64,000 nt of DNA from Desulfovibrio piger (GTDB taxonomy: Bacteria; Desulfobacterota; Desulfovibrionia; Desulfovibrionales; Desulfovibrionaceae): positions 2,281,001-2,345,000 of the forward strand of contig NZ_OX636706.1 of the NCBI RefSeq assembly GCF_951793255.1, read 5' to 3'. Numbering within the stretch: the stretch's first letter is position 1; each line of letters begins with the position of its first letter. The translations under genes were made by a program, and so were the position numbers. The notes under the pieces are model-generated. The model was given only the letters and a program-made list of their open reading frames with translations, did no database searches and was not told where the DNA came from. Below, piece after piece: positions 43,590 to 53,318 of the stretch.

Positions 43590-44032
43590 TGACGACGCCC
43601 GTATGCCGTTTTGTGGTCAGCGCCTGTCTGGCCGGGGAATTTTGCCGCTATGACGGCGGGAGCAACGCCTGTGCTGCGGTCCAGGAACTGGTGCGCAGGG
43701 GAGAGGCCGTCACGGCCTGTCCTGAAGGGCTGGCCTGCCTGCCCGTGCCCCGCCCGCCGTGCGAGATCAGAGAAGGGCGCGTCCTGTCGCAGGATGGCAG
43801 GGATTTGACGGAGGATTTCCTCCGGGGGGCCCGCCTGGCCATGGAGACGGCCCGCAGGCACGGCTGTACGGCGGCCATCCTCAAACGGCGTTCGCCCTCC
43901 TGCGGTGTGGGGCAGATCTATGACGGCACGTTCAGCCGTACCCTTTGTCCCGGTGACGGGCTGTGGGCACGCATGCTGCGCGAGGCCGGGTTCGCCCTGT
44001 ATACCGAGGAACATCTGCCCGAAGATATCTAG
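43589..44032 (+). CDS. DUF523 family protein
   Basis: 147 residues starting MTTPVCRFVVSACLAGEFCR. The DUF523 signature is complete: SACLAG-x-CRYDG, TACPEGLACLPVPRPPCEI, LKRRSPSCGVGQIYDG. Conserved cysteines suggest a metal or Fe-S site. Biochemical role is unknown. ATG overlaps the previous stop by one base. Confidence 0.85.
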   Translation: MTTPVCRFVVSACLAGEFCRYDGGSNACAAVQELVRRGEAVTACPEGLACLPVPRPPCEIREGRVLSQDGRDLTEDFLRGARLAMETARRHGCTAAILKRRSPSCGVGQIYDGTFSRTLCPGDGLWARMLREAGFALYTEEHLPEDI

Positions 44033-44058
44033 ACCTGCGAAAGGTCGTTGCCGTCGTT

Positions 44059-44090
44059 GCCCGTCTTCCCTGAGGACGGGCTTTTGTTTT
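44059..44090 (+). terminator. Terminator before metY
   Basis: GCCCGTC/GACGGGC stem with TTTTGTTTT. Confidence 0.75.
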
Positions 44091-44182
44091 GGGGCGCTGC
44101 GGCTTGTGTTTCTCCTATCCATCAGATAAGAAAAAAGGCCGGCAGACGCTGCCGAATGGACTTTTTACGGAACGAGGAACCC

Positions 44183-45448
44183 ATGAAAACCGAATCGCTT
44201 TGCCTGCATGCGGGCTATACCCCCAAGAACGGTGAGCCCCGGGTACTGCCCATCGTGCAGAGCACGACCTTTACTTATGACTCCACGGCCGAAGTGGCCA
44301 AGCTTTTTGACCTGGAAACTTCCGGCTTTTTCTACACCCGTCTGGGCAATCCCACGGTGGACGCCGTGGAGCAGAAAATCGCGGCTCTGGAAGGCGGCGT
44401 CGGCGCCCTGTGCACCTCTTCGGGACAGGCTGCCAACCTCATCGCCATCCTCAACGTGGCCCAGAGCGGCGACCATGTGGTCAGCATGGCCAGCATCTAC
44501 GGCGGCACCTTCAACCTGTTCGCCGTGACGCTGAAGAAAATGGGCATCGAAGTGACCTTCGTGGACCAGCGGGCCGATGACGCCGAGATCAAGAAGGCCA
44601 TCCGCCCCAACACCAAGGCCGTGTTCGGCGAGCCCCTGACCAATCCTTCCATGGACGTGCTGGACATCGAACGCATCGCGGCCCTGGCCCATCGTCACGG
44701 TCTGCCCCTGATCGTGGATAATACCTTTGCCACGCCTGTGCTCTGCCGTCCCTTCGATTTCGGTGCCGACATCGTCGTCCACTCCACCACCAAATACATG
44801 GACGGCCATGCCCTGCAGATGGGCGGCGTCATCGTGGACAGCGGCAAGTTCGACTGGACTTCCGGGCGCTTCCCCGAATTCACCGAGCCCGACGCCTCGT
44901 ATCATGGCCTGATCTATACCAAGGCCTTCGGCAAGGCCGCTTACATCGTCAAGGCCCGCGTGCAGCTCATGCGCGACCTGGGGTGTTGCCAGACGCCGCA
45001 GGGCGCCTTCTACATCAATCAGGGCCTGGAGACCCTGCCCCTGCGCATGGAACGTCACTGCCGCAATGCCGAGGCCGTGGCGACCTTCCTGGCCGGGCAC
45101 GACAAGGTGGAGAGCGTCTGCTACCCTTGGCTGCCGGACAGCCACGACAAGGCCCTGGCCGAAAAATACCTGCCTAAGGGCTGCAGCGGCGTCATCTCCT
45201 TCTCGCTCAAGGGCGGCCGCGACGCCGGGGCCCGTTTCATCGACAGCCTGAAGATGGTGTCCCTGCAGGTGCATGTGGCCGATATCCGTACCTGTGTCCT
45301 GCATCCGGCCAGCTCCACGCATCGCCAGCTCAGTGACGAGCAGCTCACGGAAGCTGGCATCACGCCCGGCATGGTCCGCCTGTCCGTCGGTCTGGAAAAT
45401 ATCGACGACCTTCTGGAAGACCTGTCGCAGGCGCTGGCTCAGGCCTAA
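44183..45448 (+). CDS. metY: O-acetylhomoserine sulfhydrylase
   Basis: 421 residues of the Cys/Met PLP enzyme family. It has SLCLHAGYTP at the N-terminus, YTRLGNPTVDAVEQKIAALEGG, the PLP lysine in VHSTTKYMDGHALQMGG, and C-terminal LQVHVADIRTCVLHPASSTH, which marks the MetY group rather than MetB. It makes homocysteine from O-acetylhomoserine and sulfide, a natural route in a sulfidogenic organism. GAGG lies ahead of the ATG; no SAM riboswitch was seen in the 90-bp leader. Confidence 0.93.
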   Translation: MKTESLCLHAGYTPKNGEPRVLPIVQSTTFTYDSTAEVAKLFDLETSGFFYTRLGNPTVDAVEQKIAALEGGVGALCTSSGQAANLIAILNVAQSGDHVVSMASIYGGTFNLFAVTLKKMGIEVTFVDQRADDAEIKKAIRPNTKAVFGEPLTNPSMDVLDIERIAALAHRHGLPLIVDNTFATPVLCRPFDFGADIVVHSTTKYMDGHALQMGGVIVDSGKFDWTSGRFPEFTEPDASYHGLIYTKAFGKAAYIVKARVQLMRDLGCCQTPQGAFYINQGLETLPLRMERHCRNAEAVATFLAGHDKVESVCYPWLPDSHDKALAEKYLPKGCSGVISFSLKGGRDAGARFIDSLKMVSLQVHVADIRTCVLHPASSTHRQLSDEQLTEAGITPGMVRLSVGLENIDDLLEDLSQALAQA

Positions 45449-45473
45449 GCCATAACAAGACGGTACAAAATGA

Positions 45474-45505
45474 GAGAGCGGGTCCCGCAGGGGCCCGCTC
45501 TCTTT
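45474..45505 (+). terminator. Terminator after metY
   Basis: GAGAGCGGG/CCCGCTCTC stem followed by TTT; it may serve both convergent genes. Confidence 0.75.
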
Positions 45506-45593
45506 ACGTTGTGGCTGATGGGCTGATCCTGCTCCGTCAGGGACAGGCAGGAGAGGACGTATCAGACTTTTTTGCTGTCTTTTGCAAACTGTT

Positions 45594-46088
45594 TCAGTCT
45601 GCATTATTGGCGATCTCGGCCATGGTGGCGCCGGTGGCCCGGCACAGGTCGTCCGGCGAAAGGCAGAGCTGCACCCCGCGCTGTCCGGCGCTGATGTAGA
45701 TCTGCTCCCAGAGGATGGCATGCTCATCCAGAAAGACGGGGTAATCCTTTTTGGCTGCCAGCGGCGAACAACCGCCGCGGATGTAGCCTGTCAGGGGCAG
45801 GACTTCCTTGAGGTGGACCATCTCCACATGCTTGTTGCCGGATGCCGTGGCCAGGGCCTTCAGGTTCAGTTCCGCCGCGGCGGGGATGCAGGCCATGATG
45901 ACGCCTGTTTTGTCACCGCGGGCCACCAGGGTCTTGAAAACGCAGCCGGGATCCACGCCCAGCTTGTGGGCCATGGTCACGGCGGAAAGGTCGCTTTCGT
46001 CCACATCGGCCTGATGCAGGGTGAAGGGGATCGCCAGACGCTCCAGCAGGCGCGCGGCATTGGTCTTGGCTATTTTTTTGCTGCTCAT
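45594..46088 (-). CDS. ybaK: YbaK/EbsC-type Cys-tRNA(Pro) deacylase
   Basis: 164 residues from ATG 46088 (MSSKKIAKTNAARLLERLAI). YbaK pattern: VFKTLVARGD, VIMACIPAAAELNLKALA, LTGYIRGGCSPLAAKKDYPV and a C-terminal SAGQRGVQLCLSP. It removes mischarged Cys from tRNA-Pro. A longer frame upstream overlaps the neighbour and lacks a start signal. Confidence 0.92.
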   Translation of the reverse strand: MSSKKIAKTNAARLLERLAIPFTLHQADVDESDLSAVTMAHKLGVDPGCVFKTLVARGDKTGVIMACIPAAAELNLKALATASGNKHVEMVHLKEVLPLTGYIRGGCSPLAAKKDYPVFLDEHAILWEQIYISAGQRGVQLCLSPDDLCRATGATMAEIANNAD

Positions 46089-46128
46089 AGTGCTTGCGAT
46101 AAATTTGTGATCGAAACGGGGGATGGCG

Positions 46129-47727
46129 TCATTTGACCTGCCAGCAGGCCGTGACCTGCCGGAGGATATCATCCTGTGCCTGTTGCCGCAGTGCTGTCAG
46201 CTGTTCCAGCAGGGCAGGGATGCGGGCGCGAAGGTCCGCCGGTGTCCCGGCATTGTCCACCACCAGATCGCTGGCGGCTTCCTTGCGCTCGGCTGGCCAC
46301 TGCCAGGCTTCCAGAGTCGCGGCTTTTTCTTCGTTCCAGCCGCGGGTGGCCATGATGCGTTGCAGGCGGATCTCGCGCGGGCAGCGTACCGTCAGGCTCA
46401 GGGCACCGGGCAGACCGGCCTTGTGCCAGCCGCATTCGAAATACAGGGGGATCTCCGCCACGGCGCAGTCCTTGCCCTCGGCTTCCGCCTTGTCCCAGAA
46501 GGCCAGGATGGCGTCCCGGACAAGGGCATGGACCATCTGCTCCACTTCTTTGCGCAGGCCGGGGTCCTGCTGCATGGCCTCCAGCAAAGCGGGTTTGCAC
46601 ACGCTGCCGTCATCCTCCAGCAGACGTTCCCCGAAGCGGCGGCCCAGATAATCGGCCATCTCCCCACCGGCGGCATAGAGCTGCGCCACCAGGGCATCGG
46701 CGCTGACCGTGGGCAGGCCCGCCTTTTCCAGGGCATGGGTGAGGGTCGATTTGCCGCAACCGGGATTGCCGGTGATGACCAGCCGCTGCATGCGGCTGCT
46801 GTTGTTCAGGATGGTCCGGAGCATGTCGTCGGGCGGCGGGCAGAAAAATTCCAGCGCCTCGCCCGACAGGGGATGGCAAAAACTGATGTGCCAGGCATGC
46901 AGCATCTGGCGCGGGGCACGGGCTGCCACAGGGGCCGGGGCGTACAGGGCGTCGCCCAGCAGGGGATGGCCCACATGCGCCATGTGGACGCGGATCTGGT
47001 GCGTGCGCCCGGTATGGATGCGCACGGCCACCAGCGAGAAATCCTTGCGCGGGCTGCTCCAAAGCACGCGCCAGTCGCTGTGGGCCGCCTTGCCGCCCCG
47101 GTTCTCCGGGACAACGGCCATCTTGACCTTGGCGGTAGGATGGCGGCCCAGAGGTTCCCGGCAGGTGCCCGTCTGCGGGGGCACGCCCTGCACCAGGGCC
47201 AGATACTCCTTGTGGACTTCCCGCCGGGCAAAGGCCTCGCTCATGCGCAGACGGGTGGGCTCGTCCAGGGCCACGAGCAAAAGGCCGCTGGTGTCCTTGT
47301 CCAGACGATGGACCACACCGGGGCGCAGGCCTTCCTGTTCCCGCAAACGCGGGAAGTGGTGCAGCAGGCGCTGGACAAGCGTGTTTTCCGGGCAGGAGGG
47401 ACAGGGATGGACCGTCAGGCCCGCGGGCTTGTTGCACAGCAGCAGATGCTCGTCCTGCCAGAGGATGTCCACGGCTTCGTCTTCGGCGCGAAGCTCGTTG
47501 GCCGTATCGGGCAGATCAAGACGGACCTCCTGGCCGGCCTTGAGCTTGAGGGACGCCGTGGAGACCGGCAGCCCGTCGATGCGGCAGGTACCGGCCGTGA
47601 TGGCACGCTGCACGGCGGCCCGTGAGAGGTCGGGCAGCAGACCGCACAGGGCCTTGTCCAGCCGCTGCCCCACCAGAGCGCCCGCCACGCGGAAGTCCAG
47701 CTGACGAGGGCTTTCCCCGCTCATCAA
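46129..47727 (-). CDS. coaE: RluD-like pseudouridine synthase fused to dephospho-CoA kinase CoaE
   Basis: 532 residues. Residues 1-300: S4 domain (VGQRLDKALCGLLPDLSRAAV) and the pseudouridine synthase core with catalytic Asp in HRLDKDTSGLLL and the RIHTGRTHQIRVHMAHVGHP motif. From about 313: a complete CoaE with P-loop TGNPGCGKST, VAEIPLYFECGW and RIMATRGWNEEKA. So one chain modifies rRNA/tRNA uridines and performs the last step of CoA synthesis. The stop overlaps nothing; the start overlaps the NlpC/P60 gene end by 4 bp. Confidence 0.93.
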   Translation of the reverse strand: MMSGESPRQLDFRVAGALVGQRLDKALCGLLPDLSRAAVQRAITAGTCRIDGLPVSTASLKLKAGQEVRLDLPDTANELRAEDEAVDILWQDEHLLLCNKPAGLTVHPCPSCPENTLVQRLLHHFPRLREQEGLRPGVVHRLDKDTSGLLLVALDEPTRLRMSEAFARREVHKEYLALVQGVPPQTGTCREPLGRHPTAKVKMAVVPENRGGKAAHSDWRVLWSSPRKDFSLVAVRIHTGRTHQIRVHMAHVGHPLLGDALYAPAPVAARAPRQMLHAWHISFCHPLSGEALEFFCPPPDDMLRTILNNSSRMQRLVITGNPGCGKSTLTHALEKAGLPTVSADALVAQLYAAGGEMADYLGRRFGERLLEDDGSVCKPALLEAMQQDPGLRKEVEQMVHALVRDAILAFWDKAEAEGKDCAVAEIPLYFECGWHKAGLPGALSLTVRCPREIRLQRIMATRGWNEEKAATLEAWQWPAERKEAASDLVVDNAGTPADLRARIPALLEQLTALRQQAQDDILRQVTACWQVK

Positions 47728-49085
47728 CGGCCTCCCAGGACGGTGATGCTGTTCACGCGGTCACCAAAGGTGGTGGTGCGGTACAGATTGCGCAGTTCGC
47801 TGCCGGGCGTGATGGAGCTGACCACGGCACGGCCGATGACGAAGCGCTCGTTGTCGCTGGCACCCTCTACGGTGCGCACGCCCCAGACGTTGTGGAAGAT
47901 GGCGGGCCGCCCCTTGTAGGGCCCCACATAGAGCATGATGTGCCCGCGCAGCCAGACCAGGGTCAGGAAGGGGACGCCGTCGCGCAGGATGGCCTTTTCC
48001 TTTTCCTTGATGCTCATGCCGTCCAGCATGATGCGCCGTCCGCTGCGCGCCTGGGACAGGGAGTTGCGGGGCAGCCAGATGCCGAAGGGCGTCAGCAGCT
48101 CGCGGGTCAGGGCGGAGCAGTCGCGGTCGCCGAACATGCCGCCCCAGCCGTAGCGCTGCCCCATCATGACGTTGCCGATGAGGGCCACCTGCGCCGGGGT
48201 CATGGGCAGGGGCTTGATGGCGGCGTCTTCATGGGCCAGCGTCAGTGTGACCACGTTCGCCCGGCTGCCGTTCTTGACGGGGACCAGCACCGCCAGGCGG
48301 GTGTTGTCGCTCTGGGACGGGGCCAGAGGCAGGACAGTGCCGATATTGACCTGTCCGGCCAGGCTTCCGGGCAGGGGGACGTTGTCGCGCAGCACGGCCA
48401 CATAGCTGCCGGTCTTGTAGCTGGCCTCGAAGGCCTCGTCCACGATGCCGATATCATTGGCGTCCACCCAGCCCGCGGCCACGGGGGTCTCCACATAATA
48501 CCAGTTGCCGTCACGGCTGGTGTGGGCGATGAAGACCGGCGTCCCCACCGGCAGCAGGGAATACTGGAAGTAGTCGAAAGGATTGATGCGCGGGTCAGGC
48601 GTGGGCTCGCTGAAACGCGGCGTATGGCTGGGCATCTCGCGCAGGTCGGCATTGCGTACCGTGATGCCGTACATGGCCGTGTTGGGGAAGCTCTTCAGAC
48701 CGGCGTTGGCACGCATGGCGTCCCATTCGTCCTGGGTCCAGCGCACGTCACCGTATTTGTAGCCCTTGGCCTTGCGGAAATAGATCTCCACGTCCCGTTT
48801 GCGGATGGAGGTCTTGCGCATGTCCCAGGGGCCGAAAAAGATGCGGTTGAAGCGCGCGTCCTGCTCCGCCTGGGCCTGGCTGTCCAGCAGGGGCGTGTCG
48901 GCACCGGCCTGCTGGGCGAACACGGTCAGATCCTGCGGAAAGCTCCGCATGTCACGGATGGTGCCCAGATGCGGGGAAGGGATGCCGTCACGCGGCGGGA
49001 TCTGTTTGCCGCCGCAGGCGGCCAGCAACAGCAGCGAACACAGCGCCGCCAGCCGTACCCCTGTCCAGAGGAAAGACCGAGTCAT
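47724..49085 (-). CDS. SH3-domain NlpC/P60 family lipoprotein peptidase
   Basis: 453 residues with a lipoprotein signal (AALCSLLLLAACGGK), an N-terminal NlpC-associated domain, an SH3-like region (PVGTPVFIAHTSRDGNWYYV, AAGWVDANDIGIVDE) and a C40 peptidase domain: GQRYGWGGMFGDRDCSALTR with the catalytic Cys, and GHIMLYVG with His. It should cut cell-wall stem peptides at the envelope. Followed by the rluD-coaE gene with 4-bp overlap. Confidence 0.9.
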   Translation of the reverse strand: MTRSFLWTGVRLAALCSLLLLAACGGKQIPPRDGIPSPHLGTIRDMRSFPQDLTVFAQQAGADTPLLDSQAQAEQDARFNRIFFGPWDMRKTSIRKRDVEIYFRKAKGYKYGDVRWTQDEWDAMRANAGLKSFPNTAMYGITVRNADLREMPSHTPRFSEPTPDPRINPFDYFQYSLLPVGTPVFIAHTSRDGNWYYVETPVAAGWVDANDIGIVDEAFEASYKTGSYVAVLRDNVPLPGSLAGQVNIGTVLPLAPSQSDNTRLAVLVPVKNGSRANVVTLTLAHEDAAIKPLPMTPAQVALIGNVMMGQRYGWGGMFGDRDCSALTRELLTPFGIWLPRNSLSQARSGRRIMLDGMSIKEKEKAILRDGVPFLTLVWLRGHIMLYVGPYKGRPAIFHNVWGVRTVEGASDNERFVIGRAVVSSITPGSELRNLYRTTTFGDRVNSITVLGGR

Positions 49086-49094
49086 GATGCCCCC

Positions 49095-49970
49095 TTATTT
49101 GAAGCTCACCTGATACTTGCGCAGAAAGTCCGTCGGCAGATAGGTCATCTTGGCCTGGCGCAAGCCTTCTTCATCCAGATCCTGGGCCCGGTTCAGCAGC
49201 TCGAAGCCGTTGCCCGCCTCTCGGGAGAAGCAGGCATTGATGGTCTGGTAGACGCCGCGGAAACCGTTGAGCCCTTTTTCATAATGGACCCCCAGCGTCT
49301 TTTCGTCCAGTGCTTCCCCCACGCTGAAGGCCACCATCTGGCCGTCCACATACAGGGAACCGCCGCACAGGCCGTCCAGAAGTTCCCAGTGGGAGAGCAC
49401 GCGGTTGATGGCTTCGTTCTCGGCACGCAGGGAAGGGGAGTCCTCGCATTCATGCCACTGGCACCAGTCGTCCTGCAGGCCCAGCACGTCTTCCACCATG
49501 GCGTCGTCCAGCGGCCGGTAGTCGATTCCGTAAGCCTTTTCGAAGCCGCGCAGGTGGTTACGCTTTTTATGGTAGCGGTTGCCCGGCAGGGTGGCCAGAT
49601 CGCTCTGCAGATACAGGTATTCCCACTGGCCGCGCGAATCATGCTCTTCGACCTTGTCCGGCAGGGCCGCGCGCCAGCGCTCCAGCAGTTCTTCGGGCAC
49701 GCGGATGAAGCTGCGGCAGGCGTCGATGCCGCTGGCAGCCCAGTCCACGGCGTCCCAGTCGCCCACAGGGGCCCAGTAGGTGACGAAGGGCACGGTCTGG
49801 CGCAGCCAGCACAGATCGCCGTCAAAGGCCCACTGCAGGCCGAAATACTGCTGCCAGCCCCAGATATTGGGCAGGCTGTAGTCCAGGGAACGACGCGGGG
49901 TCTTGTGCCACAGTTCATAGAATTCGGAACGACCGTCCAGGGTGACGGGAGTGAAAGAAAGATTCTTCAT
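49095..49970 (-). CDS. DUF2156 (GNAT-like) protein
   Basis: 291 residues, MKNLSFTPVTLDGRSEFYEL. The DUF2156 core is visible: SLPNIWGWQQYFGLQWAFDG, GNRYHKKRNHLRGFEKAYGI, VDGQMVAFSVGEAL, LGVHYEKGLNGFRGVYQTIN, RAQDLDEEGLRQAKMTYLP. This fold is shared with the transferase domain of MprF-type lysyl-phosphatidylglycerol synthases and FemX-like enzymes, so aminoacyl transfer is possible; the real substrate is unknown. Confidence 0.82.
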   Translation of the reverse strand: MKNLSFTPVTLDGRSEFYELWHKTPRRSLDYSLPNIWGWQQYFGLQWAFDGDLCWLRQTVPFVTYWAPVGDWDAVDWAASGIDACRSFIRVPEELLERWRAALPDKVEEHDSRGQWEYLYLQSDLATLPGNRYHKKRNHLRGFEKAYGIDYRPLDDAMVEDVLGLQDDWCQWHECEDSPSLRAENEAINRVLSHWELLDGLCGGSLYVDGQMVAFSVGEALDEKTLGVHYEKGLNGFRGVYQTINACFSREAGNGFELLNRAQDLDEEGLRQAKMTYLPTDFLRKYQVSFK

Positions 49971-49985
49971 CAGGGGAACCTGTTG

Positions 49986-51362
49986 TTATCTGTTGTCGTG
50001 ATGGTGCCGGGCGCGCATGGCAAAGCGGGCCCAGTCGCGGTACAGCAAAACATAAAACATGATGGCCGTTTGTAAACACTGCGAGACCAGCATGGCCAGG
50101 AACACGCCGGAGGCCGTGCCCCACAGCCAATGGCCCAGCAGCCAGCCCAGCGGCAGACGTACCAGCCAGAAGGTGCCGCCGTAGACCATCAGATTGTAGC
50201 GTGTGGCGCCCGCGCCCACCATGACGCCGCCCATGACGGTGCTGGCGATGGAAAAGGGCGTGGAGAGCAGATTGTAGGTCAGATAGTTGATGATCTGGGC
50301 CTGCGTGCCCGCCTCGTGGGAGAGCAGGGCCGCCAGTTCGGCCCGGAAGGGCCAGAGCAGGGCCGCCACGACGCTCATGCCCAGCGAGGCGATGACGATC
50401 ATCTGCAGAGCGACGCGCTTTGCCTTGGCGGGCTCGCCCATGCCGAGACAGTTGCCCACCAGCACGGAGACGCTCATGTTGAAGGCCATGCCCGGCAGGA
50501 AGAGCAGGGCCTCGATGCGCAGACCGGCGGTGAGGCCCGCCAGGGCGTTGATGCTGTCGAAAGGCAGGGAGGCCACCAGGACGAAAAGCATGAGATAGCC
50601 GGACTGCCAGACGATCTGGGCCGCGCCCGCAGGCAGGGCCACCTTGAGCAGGTAGGGCAGACCGGCCCGCAGCCAGCGAGTGGTGGGCATGGCCCGGCGG
50701 CACAGGTAACCGGCACGGCAGAGCAGCAAACAGTTGGCCACGGCTCCCAGACACTGGGCACCGGCATTGGCCCAGGCGATGCCCATATAGCCCATGCAGG
50801 GCAGGCCGAACCAGCCCAGGCCCAGCCCCAGACAGCCCAGCAGGTCGAAGATGCAGACCGTGGCCGCCACCCAGAGCGGCGGCAGGACCTGCCGGGTGGC
50901 ACGGAACATGACGCCGGTGGCGGCGTAGACATACTGGGCGGGCAGGGCCAGCATGGTGATGTCCCAGAAACCGGCGGTGACCGGCAGGATGCGCTCCGGG
51001 ACCTGGAGGACGCGCAGGATGGGGCTGCCCAGCTGCCAGCCCAGCAGGGCCACCAGGATGCCGGCCAGCAGGCTGCCCAGGACGGTGGTGCCCACATAGC
51101 GCTGGGCGCGGCGCATGCGCTTGGCCCCCAGCGACTGGCTGACCGCTGCCGTGGCGCCGCTGGACATGGACATGGCCACGACCATGAGGAACAGGCCGCA
51201 CTGATTGACCATGCCGAGCGCGGCCTGCACGTCGGCACTGATGCGTCCGGCCACCCAGATATTGATGAAGCCCATGAAGAAGACCAGATACATCATGAGC
51301 ATCTGCGGCCAGGTGAGCTTCCATATGGCACGGGGAGAAACGCTGAGATCCGGTTCCGGCAT
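49986..51362 (-). CDS. MATE-family efflux transporter
   Basis: 458 residues from ATG 51362, about 12 membrane helices in two halves. Conserved MATE features: TWPQMLMMYLVFFMGFINIW, SMSSGATAAVSQSLGAKRMR, and in the second half GLRIEALLFLPGMAFNMSVSV and NCLGMGEPAKAKR. It exports drugs or metabolites using an ion gradient. A longer upstream frame was rejected because it is charged and lacks a start signal. Confidence 0.9.
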   Translation of the reverse strand: MPEPDLSVSPRAIWKLTWPQMLMMYLVFFMGFINIWVAGRISADVQAALGMVNQCGLFLMVVAMSMSSGATAAVSQSLGAKRMRRAQRYVGTTVLGSLLAGILVALLGWQLGSPILRVLQVPERILPVTAGFWDITMLALPAQYVYAATGVMFRATRQVLPPLWVAATVCIFDLLGCLGLGLGWFGLPCMGYMGIAWANAGAQCLGAVANCLLLCRAGYLCRRAMPTTRWLRAGLPYLLKVALPAGAAQIVWQSGYLMLFVLVASLPFDSINALAGLTAGLRIEALLFLPGMAFNMSVSVLVGNCLGMGEPAKAKRVALQMIVIASLGMSVVAALLWPFRAELAALLSHEAGTQAQIINYLTYNLLSTPFSIASTVMGGVMVGAGATRYNLMVYGGTFWLVRLPLGWLLGHWLWGTASGVFLAMLVSQCLQTAIMFYVLLYRDWARFAMRARHHHDNR

Positions 51363-51720
51363 GGGGTGTTCCAAAGATGTTTGCGTGCGGATGACACGGA
51401 AAAGGTTGGTGGACAGCAAGGGGGCTCTGGCCGGGAAGGCTTCCTGCTCCGGCAGCCCGGCGGCAGGCCGTGAACGGCAGCGCACCGGCGTATCGGGGAG
51501 TCGTACGCCCCGGCAGAGCTGGGGACAGGCGACGTGCAAATACTGTGGCCCTGATGGGGGATCAGGTCCCGTGGACTGCCGGGCAGGGCAGGACGCCGTC
51601 ACTGCAAGGAAAAAGGAGGAGCGATCGTAGCTGGCCGAAGCACTCGAAGGGGGAAGAGGGCGCTTTCCCGCTGGAAAAGTCCCCTTCCCCCTTCGTGGAA
51701 ATCAGGCAGGCGGCCCAGGA
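51363..51720. other. Intergenic region between MATE gene and lysA
   Basis: 358 bp without a supported gene. It contains a 15-bp inverted repeat CGAAGGGGGAAG.../...CCCCTTCGT-like arms (about 51645-51695) just past the lysA stop, probably a transcription end on the minus strand although a T-run is lacking. Confidence 0.45.
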
Positions 51721-53001
51721 TTACAGCAGGCCCTCGTAACAGGCGGCCAGATCTTCCAGGGTCTCGCGGCGGCGGATCAGACGCACGCTGCCGTCGGCCT
51801 GGATCAGGATCTCGGCGGCCCGGCAGCGCTGGTTGTAGGAGGAGGACATCACGAAACCGTAAGCCCCGGCGTCCAGCACGCCCAGCACGTCGCCTTCATG
51901 CAGCAGGGGCAGCTGGCGGTTCTTGGCCAGGATGTCGCCACTTTCGCAGATGTTGCCCACGACGCTCTGTTCCACGGTCTCGGTATCCGGGCCCTGCGCG
52001 CCCTGACGGTACACTTCCACATCATGGAAGGAGTCGTACATGGCGGGACGCACCAGCACGTTGAAGCCCAGGTCGGTACCGGCATAGCGGCTGTCACCGT
52101 TGGTCTTGGTGGCGTTGACGCTCCCCAGCAGGACGCCGCATTCGGCCACCACATAGCGGCCGGGCTCCACCAGGAAGCGGCCGGTGTAGCCGGTCTTTTC
52201 CGCCCAGCCGCTGATGAGGCCGTGCAGGCGGCTGCCCAGGTCGTCCATGTCCAGACGGGGCTGGTCTTCGTATTTGTGGTAGGGGATGCCGAAACCGCCG
52301 CCGAAGTCGATGACTTCCAGTTTTTCCAGCACGTCGGCGGGCAGACGTTCGGCCAAATGCAGCAGGACCTCGGCAGCGGCGATGTAGCCGTCGGCCTCCA
52401 TGAACAGGGAGCCGATATGCTGGTTGATGCCGGCCAGATGCAGGTCATATTTTTTCAGGATGGCGAACAGGTCGTCCAGCAGTTCCGGCGAGACGCCGAA
52501 CTTGGTCTCCTTGCCGGCGGTGACGACCTTGGCGTGATGGCCGGCGCCGATACCGGGGTTGAAGCGCACCATGACCTTGCCGCCGGGATTGACGCGGCCC
52601 AGGGTCTCCACCTGGGAAAGGGAATCCACGCTGATCAGCACGCCGTGCCGGACGGCATTGCGCAGCTCGTCTTCAGAGATGTTGTTGGAGATGTAGAGGA
52701 TCTCGTCGGCGGTGAAGCCCGCCAGCTGGTCCATGTACAGCTCGCCGGGGCTCATGGCGTCCACCACCAGGCCTTCTTCGCGGATGATGCGCAGCAGCAC
52801 GGGGTTGGTGTTGGCCTTGACCGAATAGTTGACGCCAAAGCCGGGCAGGGAGGAAAGGGCCTTGAGTTCGCGGCAGCGCTGGCGCAGCACGGTCTCATTA
52901 TAGACATAGAGCGGCGTACCGAACTGTTGGGCCAGATCCAGAGGAGAATGGCCACCATAAAAATTGATACTGTCGGTATAGCTGGAGCGGATCTGGGACA
53001 T
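51721..53001 (-). CDS. lysA: Diaminopimelate decarboxylase
   Basis: 426 residues of the fold III PLP decarboxylase family: PLYVYNETVLRQRC at the N-terminus, the PLP lysine in NYSVKANTNPVLL, INQHIGSL, IDFGGGFGIPYHKYED (glycine loop), VEPGRYVVAECGVLL, and NICESGDILAKNRQLP with the C-terminal active-site Cys. It makes L-lysine from meso-diaminopimelate in the cytoplasm. Confidence 0.96.
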   Translation of the reverse strand: MSQIRSSYTDSINFYGGHSPLDLAQQFGTPLYVYNETVLRQRCRELKALSSLPGFGVNYSVKANTNPVLLRIIREEGLVVDAMSPGELYMDQLAGFTADEILYISNNISEDELRNAVRHGVLISVDSLSQVETLGRVNPGGKVMVRFNPGIGAGHHAKVVTAGKETKFGVSPELLDDLFAILKKYDLHLAGINQHIGSLFMEADGYIAAAEVLLHLAERLPADVLEKLEVIDFGGGFGIPYHKYEDQPRLDMDDLGSRLHGLISGWAEKTGYTGRFLVEPGRYVVAECGVLLGSVNATKTNGDSRYAGTDLGFNVLVRPAMYDSFHDVEVYRQGAQGPDTETVEQSVVGNICESGDILAKNRQLPLLHEGDVLGVLDAGAYGFVMSSSYNQRCRAAEILIQADGSVRLIRRRETLEDLAACYEGLL

Positions 53002-53318
53002 AGGGGATTCCTTGGTCTGAAAGGCTGCCGGCTCTGGCCGGCTCAGGAATTGTTTGGGCGCTCAATATATGCTGTTGCCTCCCCCGGCTGTCAAGATGGC
53101 AGGCCCGCGGCAAGGACGATTTCATGGCCGCCCGGGCCATGCCGCAAGGGGAGGGCGGGCCCGCCCGCATTGACATGGCAGCCCCCCTGCTTTATTCCAA
53201 AACAGCGGACCGGTGGAAAATGCCCTGACGGCATCCGGGTTCCAGCCTTTCACGCGGCCCTTTGCCGCGCATTCTTTTTTGTAATCAACCGGGCTTGCCC
53301 GAATCATACGGAGTATCC
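53002..53318. other. Divergent intergenic region lysA / FKBP gene
   Basis: 317 bp between two outward-facing genes, so it should contain both promoters. GC-rich palindromic patches occur (about 53125-53165), but no clear operator was identified. Confidence 0.4.

Noticed and set aside
44091..44182. SAM riboswitch ahead of metY
   Set aside because: The leader is only about 90 bp after a terminator and has none of the conserved SAM-I pairing.
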